Assembly: GCA_002417905.1 (NCBI GenBank)
Contig: DIDB01000221.1
Coordinates: forward strand, 1 to 12,803
Reading direction: 5' to 3'
Length of the DNA: 12,803 bases
Source: Pseudomonadaceae bacterium UBA5811
Lineage (GTDB): Bacteria > Pseudomonadota > Gammaproteobacteria > Pseudomonadales > Pseudomonadaceae
Part shown: piece after piece, positions 1 to 7,961 of the stretch
How positions within the stretch are numbered: position 1 is the first letter of the stretch
How the letters are laid out: each line of letters starts with the position of its first letter
Made by a program: the position numbers and the translations under genes
The notes under the pieces: model-generated
What the model was told of the DNA's origin: nothing
The model's database searches: none
The model's input: only the letters and a program-made list of their open reading frames with translations

Positions 1-1
1 G

Positions 2-160
2 GCGGCCCGCCTGGTCGGTCCGGAGCGGTTTGCCGGACTGGATCGGGCGGGAGAAGCCCGTTACGTCTACCAGACGTTCTGTCGCTATCGGCTGGGTGAG
101 GCCGAGCTTGCCGGGTGTTTGCATGGCGAACCCCCGCCGGGCACATCCGCCAGCCGCTAA
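2..160 (+). CDS. C-terminal tail of an unrecognised protein (partial)
   Basis: An open frame enters from the left edge and ends at TAA 158-160, leaving about 52 residues of a C-terminus. The visible peptide is arginine-rich and hydrophilic, with aromatic residues and two cysteines (key stretch RYVYQTFCRYRLGEAELAG), and ends in a Gly/Pro/Ser tail. I see no signal peptide, membrane segment or known motif, and I do not recognise the family. It lies on the same strand as the next gene, only 20 bases upstream of it, and the strong ribosome binding site of that gene follows this stop at once, so the two are probably co-transcribed. The true start lies outside the window. Coding status is inferred from the open frame and from its operon-like spacing. 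Confidence 0.5.
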   Translation, partial: AARLVGPERFAGLDRAGEARYVYQTFCRYRLGEAELAGCLHGEPPPGTSASR

Positions 161-180
161 CCACCGCCCAGGAGGAACAG

Positions 181-765
181 ATGTCCGGCTCCACCGACCA
201 CCCGGCCCGCCCGCGCCAGACCGCCCGGATTTACCAGTTCGAACCCTACAATTTCCAGAACAACCTGCCTCCTGGCATGCAGGAGCGGCTGCGGGACATC
301 TTTGCCAGCTGGTCAGACTCGGAAGCCTCGGAGCGGCTGGTCCGGGAACTGATCGATGAGGCCCCGGATACCCTGGGCGTGCGGATCATTGCCTACCGTT
401 TTTACTTTTACCGGCGCCGCTCCCTGGAAGCGGCCCACTGGGCACAGGCCTGCATGGAATGGCTGTCACCCCGCCTCGGGCTGCCGGCGGACTGGCGTCA
501 GGTCACACCCGGGATGGCCGACTTCCGCCACTGGCATGCCTATACCCGGCTCTGGCTGCAGTCGCTGACCGCCTATGCCTACAACCTGGCCCGGCTGGGC
601 CGGGAAGAAGAATCGCTGGAGGCCCTGGACAAAATTGAAAGCCTTGACCCGGAGGGCAAGCTCGGCGCCCCCCGGCTCCGCCAGGTTTTCACCGGCCCCC
701 GGGGGGATGCCGGCATGCTGTTCCCCAAGGATTTCGAGCACTGGCGCTTTCCCGACAACCTGTAA
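181..765 (+). CDS. Small helical TPR-like hypothetical protein
   Basis: This encodes a 194-residue soluble protein of unknown function. The start at 181 is chosen because a near-perfect Shine-Dalgarno AGGAGGAA (170-177) precedes it; the frame stays open further upstream to 115, but no ribosome site is seen there. After a basic, Pro-rich N-terminus (residues 1-20) the protein is almost entirely alpha-helical. The segment around residues 120-160 (LQSLTAYAYNLARLGREEES followed by LEALDKIESLDP) has the alanine/leucine/tyrosine spacing of a tetratricopeptide helix pair, and an earlier pair around residues 65-90 is similar but degenerate. There is no signal peptide or membrane helix. It follows the partial gene closely and ends 10 bases before the convergent kinase gene. 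A TPR-type scaffold or adaptor role is a structural guess only. Confidence 0.75.
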   Translation: MSGSTDHPARPRQTARIYQFEPYNFQNNLPPGMQERLRDIFASWSDSEASERLVRELIDEAPDTLGVRIIAYRFYFYRRRSLEAAHWAQACMEWLSPRLGLPADWRQVTPGMADFRHWHAYTRLWLQSLTAYAYNLARLGREEESLEALDKIESLDPEGKLGAPRLRQVFTGPRGDAGMLFPKDFEHWRFPDNL

Positions 766-775
766 TGCCCGGCGC

Positions 776-3421
776 TTACTGACGGCCTTCCCGGTCCAGC
801 AGGTGGATCATGGCCGTTTTCAACTTCATGGGCCGGACCGGCTTGTGCATCAGCGTATACCCCAGCCCTTTCAGGTCCTGCTTTAGTTCATTGCCATGGT
901 TGGCGGTAATCATCAGCACCGGCAATGGCCGGGCCCGCCGGGCATTGACCGCGCTGACCACCTCGATGCCGTTGTGCCCCTGGTCCAAATGATAGTCCAC
1001 AATCAGCAGGTCGGCATCGGCATGGAAGCCATCCACCTGGCGGGCCAGATCCTCCTCGCCCAGCGCGGGGACCCCCTGGCAGCCCCAGCTATCCAGCAGG
1101 GTCCGCATCCCGGCACAGATAGCCGCATCGTTATCCACTACCCACACCCGGGCGCCCACCAGCCGCTCGGTCAGTGTCGGCACCGCGTCCACCTCCACGG
1201 ACGGGTGACGGACGGGCAGCTGACGGCTTAACGGCACCTCGATGCTGAAGCGCGAGCCCCGGCCCGGCACAGAAGATACCCGGACCCGGTGGCCCAGCAT
1301 CCGGGCGATTTTTTCCACGATGGCCAGCCCGAGACCCAGCCCGCGATCCTGCTGGCCGCCCTGGGGCTCACCCCGCCGGAACTCCAGGAAAATTTCCTGC
1401 AGCTTGTCCTCCGGAATGCCAACCCCGGTATCCAGCACCTCGATGGACAGGCTCTGCCGGTGCCAGCGGCAGCCCAGCAGGATCCGCCCCTGACGGGTGT
1501 AACGGATGGCATTGGTCAGCAGGTTGCGCAGGATGCGCGCCAGCAGCTGGACATCCGTGCGCACCAGCGCGGAACAGGGCACAAAGCGCAGCTGCAGCTG
1601 CTCGCTGGCGGCCAGCCGGGCAAACTCGGCGGCCAGGTTGCCCAGCAGCTCGCTGACCGCAAAGGTGGTGATGTCCGGGCGGATCACCCCAGCATCCAGT
1701 TTGGACATGTCCACCAGGGTACCCAGCAGGCTTTCCACATCATCCAGGGAGTTGCTCAGGTTGCGGACCAGCCCGGTGGCGGCCAGCGGATCACGGGCCT
1801 CCAGCAGGGCACTGGTGAACAGCCGGGCCGCATTCAGCGGCTGCAGCAGGTCGTGGCTGACCGCCGCCAGAAACTTGGTCTTGGACAGGTTGGCCACCTC
1901 GGCCTCCCGCTTGGCCTCGCGCAGCCGGGTCTCCACCTGGCTGCGCTCCTCGATTTCCCGGCGCAGCTGATGATTGAGCGCCGTCAGCTCACTGGTGCGT
2001 TCCCTGACCCGCTGCTCCAGGTTCTGATAGGCCTGGTGCAGGGCCTCGGCCGTCCGCTTGCGCCCGGTAATGTCGCGGATCAGGACAAAGATGCCCACCA
2101 CCTGGCCCTGGGTATCCCGGTTGCGCACGTAGGAGCGCAGCAGGCAGCGTTCCTGGCCCCGGAAATTGACCTCCTGGACCTCGAAATTCAGGCTCTCGCC
2201 CTGCAGCGCCCGCTCCAGATAGAGCTGCAGGCGCAGCCAGTGGGCCTCGCCATGGGCCTCCAGGATGGTACGGCCCAGCATGGCGCCCCGGGGCCAGTGA
2301 TACCAGTCCTCGTACACCTTGTTGGTGAACTCATACACCATCTCGGCAGACAGGTAGGCAATCAGCGCCGGGACATGGTCGGTAATCAGCCGGATCCAGC
2401 GCTCGCTCTGGCGCAGCGCCTCGGCATGCTGGTAACGCTCGGTGATATCGGTAAAGGTATTGACAAATCCCCCCGCCGGCAGCGGATGGGTCCGGACTTC
2501 CACCACCCGGCCATCGGCCAGCGGCTGCTCCTGCTGCTGGAGCAGCCGGCCCTCCGCATCCCGGCTGGCCGGCGTCAGCAGCGGCATATCACCCCGGGAC
2601 ATCACCTCGGCAAAGCTGCTCCGGGCCGGTAGCGTACCCAGATTGCACAATTCGAGAAAACGGTGGTTCCATAGCTCCAGCGAACCATCCGCGCTGACCA
2701 TGGCCACCCCCTGGGAAAGGTTATCCACCGCCCGCTGCAGCAGATGGGACTTCTGGGCCACGGCCTGTTCGCGCCGCACTGATTCGCTATGCTTCAGTTC
2801 AGTGATGTCGGTATAGAGAATCACCAGCCCGCCATTGCGGGTCCGCCGCTCGCTGACCTGTACCCAGCGGCCATCACGCAGGCGGTACAGGGTCTGGCCA
2901 TCTCCCTGGCCACCGTAGGCCTCGACGATCAGCCCGGTGCTCTCCGCCAGCAGGCGGATTTCGGCCAGGCGCATGCCACTGATGATCCGGGTATGGCTCT
3001 GTGCCCAGAAGGCCTTGAAATGGCGGTTGGACAGGACAATCCGCTGGTCGCTGTCAAACAGGACAAAGGCATCCGAGATGCTTTCAATCGCATCAATCAG
3101 GTACTGGTGGGCCGTCTCTGCCCGCTGCCGGGACTCGCTCAGCAGCCGGTTGCTGGCCTTCAGTTCGGCCATGGCCTGGTTCAGCGCATCAGTCCGCTCG
3201 CGGACCTGCTCGGCCAGCTCCACCGAATAGTGGAAAGCGGCATAGGCATCATCCGGCAGCGCCGAGCGGGACTCCACCCGCTCGATCAGCGCGGCATTGA
3301 TCCGCCGCAACCGGTGATTTTCCTGCTCCAGCTGTTCCAGCCGGGCCGCAGGATCAGCGGCGGAGGTGTCCGGGCTGGCCAATGGCGACTCCGGTAAAGG
3401 TCTGGTTGAGATGCAGGCCAT
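776..3421 (-). CDS. nahK: Hybrid sensor histidine kinase, NahK/ErcS' type
   Basis: This is an 881-residue cytoplasmic hybrid kinase with no membrane helices. Domain order: coiled coils at about 25-50 and 65-105; three PAS domains at about 108-210 (ends YTDITELK), 228-330 (ends FTDITERY) and 342-455 (ends IRDITGRKR); a coiled coil at 462-512; and the dimerisation domain with phospho-acceptor His523 in the motif VSHDLLQPLNAARL. The ATPase domain shows the N box around N633-N637, the G1 box D664-TGVG and the glycine-rich GLGLGLA at 694. A C-terminal receiver (about 757-878) has acidic D763/D765, phospho-acceptor D809, T839 and K860. In P. aeruginosa NahK (PA1976, also ErcS') pairs with the NO-binding FIST protein NosP, signals through HptB to biofilm control, and also affects ethanol oxidation. 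Here it overlaps the FIST gene by 68 bases. ATG 3421 has GGGGAG 7 bases upstream. A TTG at 3382 with GGAG 6 bases upstream is an alternative start. Confidence 0.88.
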   Translation of the reverse strand: MACISTRPLPESPLASPDTSAADPAARLEQLEQENHRLRRINAALIERVESRSALPDDAYAAFHYSVELAEQVRERTDALNQAMAELKASNRLLSESRQRAETAHQYLIDAIESISDAFVLFDSDQRIVLSNRHFKAFWAQSHTRIISGMRLAEIRLLAESTGLIVEAYGGQGDGQTLYRLRDGRWVQVSERRTRNGGLVILYTDITELKHSESVRREQAVAQKSHLLQRAVDNLSQGVAMVSADGSLELWNHRFLELCNLGTLPARSSFAEVMSRGDMPLLTPASRDAEGRLLQQQEQPLADGRVVEVRTHPLPAGGFVNTFTDITERYQHAEALRQSERWIRLITDHVPALIAYLSAEMVYEFTNKVYEDWYHWPRGAMLGRTILEAHGEAHWLRLQLYLERALQGESLNFEVQEVNFRGQERCLLRSYVRNRDTQGQVVGIFVLIRDITGRKRTAEALHQAYQNLEQRVRERTSELTALNHQLRREIEERSQVETRLREAKREAEVANLSKTKFLAAVSHDLLQPLNAARLFTSALLEARDPLAATGLVRNLSNSLDDVESLLGTLVDMSKLDAGVIRPDITTFAVSELLGNLAAEFARLAASEQLQLRFVPCSALVRTDVQLLARILRNLLTNAIRYTRQGRILLGCRWHRQSLSIEVLDTGVGIPEDKLQEIFLEFRRGEPQGGQQDRGLGLGLAIVEKIARMLGHRVRVSSVPGRGSRFSIEVPLSRQLPVRHPSVEVDAVPTLTERLVGARVWVVDNDAAICAGMRTLLDSWGCQGVPALGEEDLARQVDGFHADADLLIVDYHLDQGHNGIEVVSAVNARRARPLPVLMITANHGNELKQDLKGLGYTLMHKPVRPMKLKTAMIHLLDREGRQ

Positions 3422-4511
3422 TGCACTGCTCCCCGTAAGTGTTGAAACCCATCACCCGGTGCTGCCGGAGAAAGGCGGAAATGGTTTCGGCAACCCCTTC
3501 CTGCTCGCCACCCAGCCGGCGTAGGAAACAGTCACAGCCAATGGTCAGCAGCGGTGGCCCCAGACGCTGGCCAAGCCCCTCGAACAGGGTCTCCAGATTG
3601 GGCAGCAGTGGTCCCGGCTGCATCGCGGTCAGGACAATGCCATTCTCGACCGCGCAGTAAAAACTCAGGCTGAGATCATCATTGACCCTCTGGATCGCAC
3701 GGATGTAGTAACGGTCGCGGATACGGACCGCCAGCGGATGGCTGGCAAAGCAGGCACTTTCCAGGGCCCTGACCGGCACACCAATCAGGCGGGCATAGGC
3801 CTGGGCGGCCGGCTCGGCATTCAGCTCATGCACGGTGCGGCTGGCACTGTCTGCCAGCGTCACCACCAGTTTTTCGCCAGTGGGCTGCATGTGGTGGGTG
3901 CTGAATACCTCAAAATCCAGCCAGGTATTGACCAGCACCACCACGGCCGAGCCGCTGTGAAAACGGCCCCGGTAATAGACATAGGTATGGGCCAGCCGGT
4001 GGTCATTGCCTGCCGAGCCGCCAAAATGGGGAATCCGGCCAAAGGCGGCACTCAGGGCAGCCAGCACCATTTCCTCCCGGCTGGACAGGCCATCAAACAG
4101 GGTCAGGGCAAAGCTGTGGTCGGGAATCGGCGCCAGCGGATTGGCCCGGCAGTCATTGACCAGTCGCTCCAGCAGCTGCTGGGCCTCAATCAGGCTGAAG
4201 CGCTCCATCTCCTCGATCAGGCCGCAGGCCACTGAAAAATGCAGATGACTGAAACCGATGGCGGTGATGCAGCGGTGGCCGTAGCCCTGCGGCGTGATTT
4301 CTCCGGCCGTGGTGCAGCCAACCACCGGCAGGCCGCCAAAATACTGCTCCAGTGCCAGACCAAGTGCTTTGAGGTCGTATTCGGCCGAGCAGAAAAACAG
4401 CACAAAGCCCAGCTGGGGCCAGATCAGCTGGCGGGCCAGATCCTGGGCGACTGTTTCGGCATCCCGGGCCTCTGAACTGGCAGTACGGACCACATCGGTG
4501 GCATGTTGCAT
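3354..4511 (-). CDS. nosP: FIST-domain NO-sensing protein, NosP type
   Basis: This is a 385-residue soluble protein with a FIST N domain (about residues 35-230) and a FIST C domain (about 231-372). FIST hallmarks are visible: VVGCTTAGEI at 63-72, GGSAGND at 164-170, and the C-terminal stretch GFNTYGEQCNGLHLNQTFTG from residue 355. FIST proteins are sensory input modules. The P. aeruginosa member encoded next to NahK, called NosP, is a haemoprotein that binds nitric oxide and modulates kinase autophosphorylation. The gene lies directly upstream of and overlaps the NahK-type kinase, which is the arrangement that defines the NosP-NahK pair and is the main reason for the name. Several His and Cys residues (for example H90, H91, H206, H207) could serve as haem ligands, but I cannot assign one from the sequence. 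The start at 4511 has AGGGAG 10 bases upstream. Coupled translation with the kinase is likely. Confidence 0.85.
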   Translation of the reverse strand: MQHATDVVRTASSEARDAETVAQDLARQLIWPQLGFVLFFCSAEYDLKALGLALEQYFGGLPVVGCTTAGEITPQGYGHRCITAIGFSHLHFSVACGLIEEMERFSLIEAQQLLERLVNDCRANPLAPIPDHSFALTLFDGLSSREEMVLAALSAAFGRIPHFGGSAGNDHRLAHTYVYYRGRFHSGSAVVVLVNTWLDFEVFSTHHMQPTGEKLVVTLADSASRTVHELNAEPAAQAYARLIGVPVRALESACFASHPLAVRIRDRYYIRAIQRVNDDLSLSFYCAVENGIVLTAMQPGPLLPNLETLFEGLGQRLGPPLLTIGCDCFLRRLGGEQEGVAETISAFLRQHRVMGFNTYGEQCNGLHLNQTFTGVAIGQPGHLRR

Positions 4512-4513
4512 AC

Positions 4514-4525
4514 GGAGCAGGCTCC
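4514..4525 (-). promoter_or_regulatory. Inverted repeat over the nosP ribosome binding site
   Basis: The arms GGAGC and GCTCC (4514-4518 and 4521-4525) are perfectly complementary with two bases between them. On the nosP messenger the Shine-Dalgarno AGGGAG overlaps one arm, so folding (GGAG pairing with CUCC around a four-base loop) would partly hide the ribosome site. The sequence fact is clear; a regulatory role is inferred. Confidence 0.3.
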
Positions 4526-4547
4526 CTCTCGGCCCAAACAGCCTGGA

Positions 4548-4576
4548 ATTATCATCCTGCCAGAGAGGCAGGGCAA
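4548..4576 (-). promoter_or_regulatory. Candidate sigma-70 promoter of nosP-nahK
   Basis: Read on the minus strand, a -35-like TTGCCC (4571-4576, four of six consensus bases) and a -10-like GATAAT (4548-4553, five of six) are separated by exactly 17 bases, 36 bases before the nosP start. It sits in the 78-base gap after the porin stop, so nosP-nahK can be transcribed apart from the porin. A perfect 6-base inverted repeat (CCTGCC-AGAGA-GGCAGG, 4556-4572) fills the spacer and touches the -35 box, as an operator might. Without a T-run it is not a convincing terminator. Confidence 0.4.
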
Positions 4577-4589
4577 AGCCTGTGCTGGC

Positions 4590-5801
4590 TTACCAGCTCA
4601 GCACGGCGCCAAAGGCCATGGTATTGGTGTGTTCGGTCAGGGTGCTGCCGTCACGGTCCTTGATGTGGTACTTGGTGTACTCCGCCAGCAGCTTGAGGTT
4701 GTCATTGACTGTGCGGGTGTACGCTACGCCCTTGGTGGAGTAGTCCGCCTTGTGGCCGAGACCGTTACCATTATCCTTGGTGATGCCATAGGACAGGGCA
4801 ATCTTGTTCTTCTCCCAGAACTTCCAGGAGCCCTGCACCAGATAGCCGTGGCTGTCGATATTGCGCAGCGCAGCCTTGCCATAGTTATTGGTAAAGAACG
4901 GGTTGATGCCCTTGGCGTTAAAGCCTGAAGTCACCAGCGTATAGGGGCCATGCTTGAACTGCACGCCATACCCCAGCCCCTTGGACTCGACATTCTTGAC
5001 CTGTTTGTTGGTGTTCTTGGAGTTCTGCTGCTGGCCATTGACCCAAGCGTAAATTTTCGAGGCACCCACATCAAAGTGGTAGCTGGTCTCGAACTCGAAG
5101 CGCGGCGAGTTCTGGTAGGACTGGTTGGCACCCACCGTGCTGGTCGTTTCATCGACCTGGCTGGCGTCATAGGGATCCATGACCCCTACTGCCAGGCGCA
5201 GGCCCTTCACCAGCAATTCGTTATTGCGGTAGGTGATCTGCGAGGTCGGGAACGGATAGGGAAAGCCGGTACCGATGTTGCCGAAACTCACCCCGCCACC
5301 ATCCACCAGCCCCAGGGTGTCACTGACGTTACCCACGTTGGACAGCATTTCGTCCAGCATGATGTTGGAGCGGGAAAACAGGCCAAAGTCCTTGCCGAAC
5401 AGCACCTCGCCCCACCAGCCGCCAAAGGTGCCGTAAAACTGCCGGACATCAATGGCCGTGCTGGTTCCGTCGGACTGGCTGTCGTTGATCGACACCCAGA
5501 ACGAGGCCCGGGCGCCGATGGTCAGCCCTTCATAGTTTTCCCGCTTGAAATTGAAACCGATCCAGTTGGGCAGATAGCCCATCCGCACCCGGGCCTGGCG
5601 CCGGTCGTACAGCTTGCCGTCCCGGTTGACCTTGCTGCTGGTGTAGAAGGTGTTCATATAACCGTCCGTGGAAAAGGTCGTATCGTTTTTCTCGTACAGC
5701 AGCAGATCACCATAAGAAACCCCGGACAGCCCCAGCAGGGCGCTGGCCAGCAGCCCCCGGGCAGACCGGGACAGGACCGGAATATTCTTGTTGTTATGCA
5801 T
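4590..5801 (-). CDS. Outer-membrane porin (Gram-negative porin family)
   Basis: This encodes a 403-residue beta-barrel porin for diffusion of small solutes across the outer membrane. The start at 5801 is chosen because GGAG lies 6 bases upstream and a classical signal peptide begins there: a basic N-terminus, a hydrophobic core (GLLASALLGLSG, residues 16-27) and a likely cut after G31 (VSYG/D). The reading frame extends upstream to 6050 but that part is not coding-like. The mature protein is rich in Gly, Asn, Ser, Tyr and alternating polar/apolar strands (for example ARVRMGYLPNWIGFNFK). It has the pore-loop-like stretch FYGTFGGWWGEVLFGKDFGL, where general porins of beta- and gammaproteobacteria carry RQ-YVGL-type sequences, and ends in an aromatic residue (LSW) as expected for BAM-dependent insertion. 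Substrate is not predictable. It is a monocistronic-looking gene between nosP-nahK and the divergent kup. Confidence 0.85.
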   Translation of the reverse strand: MHNNKNIPVLSRSARGLLASALLGLSGVSYGDLLLYEKNDTTFSTDGYMNTFYTSSKVNRDGKLYDRRQARVRMGYLPNWIGFNFKRENYEGLTIGARASFWVSINDSQSDGTSTAIDVRQFYGTFGGWWGEVLFGKDFGLFSRSNIMLDEMLSNVGNVSDTLGLVDGGGVSFGNIGTGFPYPFPTSQITYRNNELLVKGLRLAVGVMDPYDASQVDETTSTVGANQSYQNSPRFEFETSYHFDVGASKIYAWVNGQQQNSKNTNKQVKNVESKGLGYGVQFKHGPYTLVTSGFNAKGINPFFTNNYGKAALRNIDSHGYLVQGSWKFWEKNKIALSYGITKDNGNGLGHKADYSTKGVAYTRTVNDNLKLLAEYTKYHIKDRDGSTLTEHTNTMAFGAVLSW

Positions 5802-5940
5802 GGTGAGCTCCGCAGGCTGGACTGTACTGTGATGTGCGGAACGATTATTGAAGGCAGGCCGCGCTGGCCGAAGACCTCCATGGACCTGGCAGGCCAGTAC
5901 TTTGGCGGCCCTGCCCCGGCCCGGCAAAAAGGGCGTAAGA

Positions 5941-5985
5941 CGGTGCGGGCAGACTGGAGCAGCGCTGAAGTCGTGGCCCGCACCG
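5941..5985 (+). repeat. 10-bp perfect inverted repeat, candidate kup leader stem-loop
   Basis: CGGTGCGGGC (5941-5950) is perfectly complementary to GCCCGCACCG (5976-5985) across a 25-base loop. The loop can pair further, GACT (5952-5955) with AGTC (5969-5972), and contains the palindrome CAGCGCTG, which gives an extended stem-loop. It lies about 100 bases before the kup start. It may be a structured messenger leader or a protein-binding palindrome. Confidence 0.6.
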
Positions 5986-6033
5986 GTAAAAAGGTCTGGG
6001 CCTCCACCGACCTTCTTTGGTATTAGTGCCGCA

Positions 6034-6056
6034 GCCCGGATGGCTGGCATCCGGGC
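6034..6056 (+). repeat. 9-bp perfect hairpin just upstream of kup
   Basis: GCCCGGATG (6034-6042) and CATCCGGGC (6048-6056) pair perfectly around a 5-base loop. The hairpin ends 26 bases before the kup ATG. A second short hairpin, GCCGG (6055-6059) with CCGGC (6064-6068), shares two bases with it and abuts the AAAGGA ribosome site, so the two cannot both form in full. No T-run follows, so it is not an intrinsic terminator on the plus strand. Confidence 0.6.
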
Positions 6057-6082
6057 CGGAACCCCGGCAAAGGATCCTGCAG

Positions 6083-7960
6083 ATGAGCACCCCTAGCGCC
6101 GCCACCCGCCCCGGCCTGCTGCTGGCAGCCATTGGCGTGGTCTATGGCGATATCGGCACCAGCCCGCTGTACACCCTGAAAGAAATTTTCGCCCCCCAGT
6201 ACGGCGTGCCCCTCGACCCGGCCGGCGTACTGGGCATGCTCTCGCTGGTGTTCTGGTCCCTGCTCTGGGTGGTCTCCCTCAAATACATGTGCTTTGTCAT
6301 GCGGGCAGACAACCAGGGCGAAGGGGGCATCATGGCCCTGACCGCCCTGGCCCGGCGGGCCACGGCAGACCGGCCCGGACTGGGCAATGCCCTGGTGCTA
6401 CTGGGCCTGTTCGGGGTTTCGCTGTTTTATGGCGACAGCATGATCACGCCGGCCATCTCCGTGCTGTCTGCCGTAGAGGGACTGGAGCTGGCGTTCAGTG
6501 ACCTTCAGCCCAGGATCATTCCGCTGGCCCTGGCCATCCTGGTCGTCCTGTTCATGATCCAGCGCCATGGCACGGCGCGGATCGGCCGGCTGTTCGGCCC
6601 GGTCATGGTGGTCTGGTTCAGTGTGCTGGGCCTGCTGGGTCTGGTCGCCATCCTCCGCCGGCCAGAAGTCCTGCAGGCCCTGAATCCACTGTGGGCCATC
6701 CGGTTTTTTGCCGGGCACAGCGGCACGGGAATTGCCATTCTGGGGGCAGCAGTCCTGGCCCTGACCGGCGCCGAAGCCCTGTATGCCGACATGGGCCACT
6801 TTGGCCGCACACCGATTGCCCGGGCCTGGTTCAGGCTGGTGCTGCCCGGCCTGCTGCTGAACTACTTTGGCCAGGGCGCCCTGCTGCTGGAAAACCCGGA
6901 GGCCATCCGCAACCCCTTCTATCTGCTGGCCCCGGACTGGGCATTGCTGCCCCTGATCCTGCTGGCCACCCTGGCCACCATCATCGCCTCACAAGCCGTG
7001 ATCTCCGGAGCCTTCTCCCTGACCCACCAGGCCATCCAGCTGGGCTACATCCCGCGCATGACCGTGCGCCATACCTCCAGTGACGAGCAGGGCCAAGTCT
7101 ATATCGGCGCGGTCAACTGGGCACTGATGCTGGGCGTCGTACTGCTGGTTCTGGCCTTCCGCAGTTCCGGTGCCCTGGCCATGGCCTACGGCGTCGCGGT
7201 CACCGGCACCATGCTGATCACCACCCTGCTGATGGGGGCGGTCATGCTGCGGCTCTGGAAAATGCCCTGCTGGCTGGCCCTGCCACTGCTGCTGGGCTTC
7301 CTGCTGGTGGACGGGCTGTTCTTTGCTGCCGGGGTGCCGAAAATTTTCGATGGCGGGGCCTTCCCCATTCTGGCCGGACTGCTGCTGTTTACCCTGATGA
7401 CCACCTGGAAACAGGGCAAACAGCTGCTGCTGGAACGGCTTGATGAAGCCAGCCTGCCGCTGCCGGCCCTGATTGACAGCTTCCGGGACCAGCCACCCCA
7501 CCGGGTGCGGGGTACTGCCGTGTTCATGGCGGCCCGCCAGGATACGGTGCCCCATGCCCTGCTGCACAACCTGCAGCACAACCAGGTGCTGCATGAAAAA
7601 GTGGTGCTGGTCACCGTTTTTACCGAAGACGTCCCCCGGGTGCCCGCCGCACAGCGGCTGCAGCTGGCAGACTACGGCGAGGGCTTTTACCGGATCTACC
7701 TGTATTTTGGCTTTATGGATGAGCCGGATGTCCCGGCGGCCCTGCAGCTCTGCCCGGATCACAGCCTGGAGTTCGACCTGTTGCACACCACCTACTTCCT
7801 GAGCCGGGAGACGGTCATTCCCCTGCACCGGATCCGGAGTATGGCCAAATGGCGGGAGCAGCTGTTTGCTTTCATGCAGCGCAATGCCAACAGCAACATG
7901 CGCTATTTCCAGCTGCCCGCCAGCCGGGTAATCGAGCTCGGCGCCCAGGTCGAAATCTGA
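6083..7960 (+). CDS. kup: Kup low-affinity potassium transporter
   Basis: This encodes a 625-residue inner-membrane K+/H+ symporter of the Kup/HAK/KT family (E. coli Kup is about 622 residues, so it is full length). The start at 6083 is chosen for AAAGGA 8 bases upstream and because the family's first helix begins there: [17 protein letters not shown] at 18-34 is the signature, with the conserved Asp23. Other family motifs are [11 protein letters not shown] (76-86), [17 protein letters not shown] (118-134), [15 protein letters not shown] and [11 protein letters not shown]. About twelve membrane helices are followed by a cytoplasmic C-terminal domain of roughly 150 residues ending in [10 protein letters not shown]. 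The gene is divergent from the porin, stands alone on its strand, and its stop lies one base from the stop of the convergent kinase gene, leaving no room for a conventional terminator between them. Confidence 0.97.
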   Translation: MSTPSAATRPGLLLAAIGVVYGDIGTSPLYTLKEIFAPQYGVPLDPAGVLGMLSLVFWSLLWVVSLKYMCFVMRADNQGEGGIMALTALARRATADRPGLGNALVLLGLFGVSLFYGDSMITPAISVLSAVEGLELAFSDLQPRIIPLALAILVVLFMIQRHGTARIGRLFGPVMVVWFSVLGLLGLVAILRRPEVLQALNPLWAIRFFAGHSGTGIAILGAAVLALTGAEALYADMGHFGRTPIARAWFRLVLPGLLLNYFGQGALLLENPEAIRNPFYLLAPDWALLPLILLATLATIIASQAVISGAFSLTHQAIQLGYIPRMTVRHTSSDEQGQVYIGAVNWALMLGVVLLVLAFRSSGALAMAYGVAVTGTMLITTLLMGAVMLRLWKMPCWLALPLLLGFLLVDGLFFAAGVPKIFDGGAFPILAGLLLFTLMTTWKQGKQLLLERLDEASLPLPALIDSFRDQPPHRVRGTAVFMAARQDTVPHALLHNLQHNQVLHEKVVLVTVFTEDVPRVPAAQRLQLADYGEGFYRIYLYFGFMDEPDVPAALQLCPDHSLEFDLLHTTYFLSRETVIPLHRIRSMAKWREQLFAFMQRNANSNMRYFQLPASRVIELGAQVEI

Positions 7961-7961
7961 A

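Larger units (their letters stand above)
5802..6082. promoter_or_regulatory. Divergent porin/kup control region with two strong inverted repeats
   Basis: These 281 bases between two divergent starts hold no convincing gene. On the porin side a -10-like AATAAT lies about 40-50 bases before the porin ATG, with no good -35. On the kup side there are two strong inverted repeats (5941-5985 and 6034-6056, listed separately) and a direct repeat CCGGYAAAAAGG at 5921-5932 and 5983-5994. The kup ribosome site AAAGGA (6069-6074) ends 8 bases before its ATG. No T-run directly follows either hairpin on either strand, so neither is a standard intrinsic terminator. Confidence 0.55.

Noticed and set aside
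691..710. Palindrome CCCCCGGGGG near the end of the TPR-like gene
   Set aside because: It lies within coding sequence in GC-rich DNA, lacks a loop and is explained by Pro/Gly-type codons.
1289..2632. Plus-strand open frame of 447 codons opposite the NahK-type kinase
   Set aside because: Low-complexity Gln/Gly/Leu/His composition and an exact antisense position to conserved PAS and kinase motifs mark it as a shadow frame.
4556..4572. Intrinsic terminator after the porin
   Set aside because: The 6-bp hairpin is real but no T-run follows it on the minus strand, and it sits inside a likely promoter spacer.
4950..6026. Plus-strand open frame of 358 codons opposite the porin
   Set aside because: The opposite strand encodes a porin with a signal peptide and a good ribosome site; this frame shows no recognisable protein features.
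5802..6050. N-terminal extension of the porin frame to 6050
   Set aside because: It would place 83 hydrophilic residues before a clear signal peptide, while ATG 5801 has GGAG at ideal spacing.
6017..6082. Upstream ATG extension of kup to 6017
   Set aside because: It would add 22 residues before the family N-terminus and runs through the strong 6034-6056 hairpin, whereas ATG 6083 has a ribosome site and gives the normal length.
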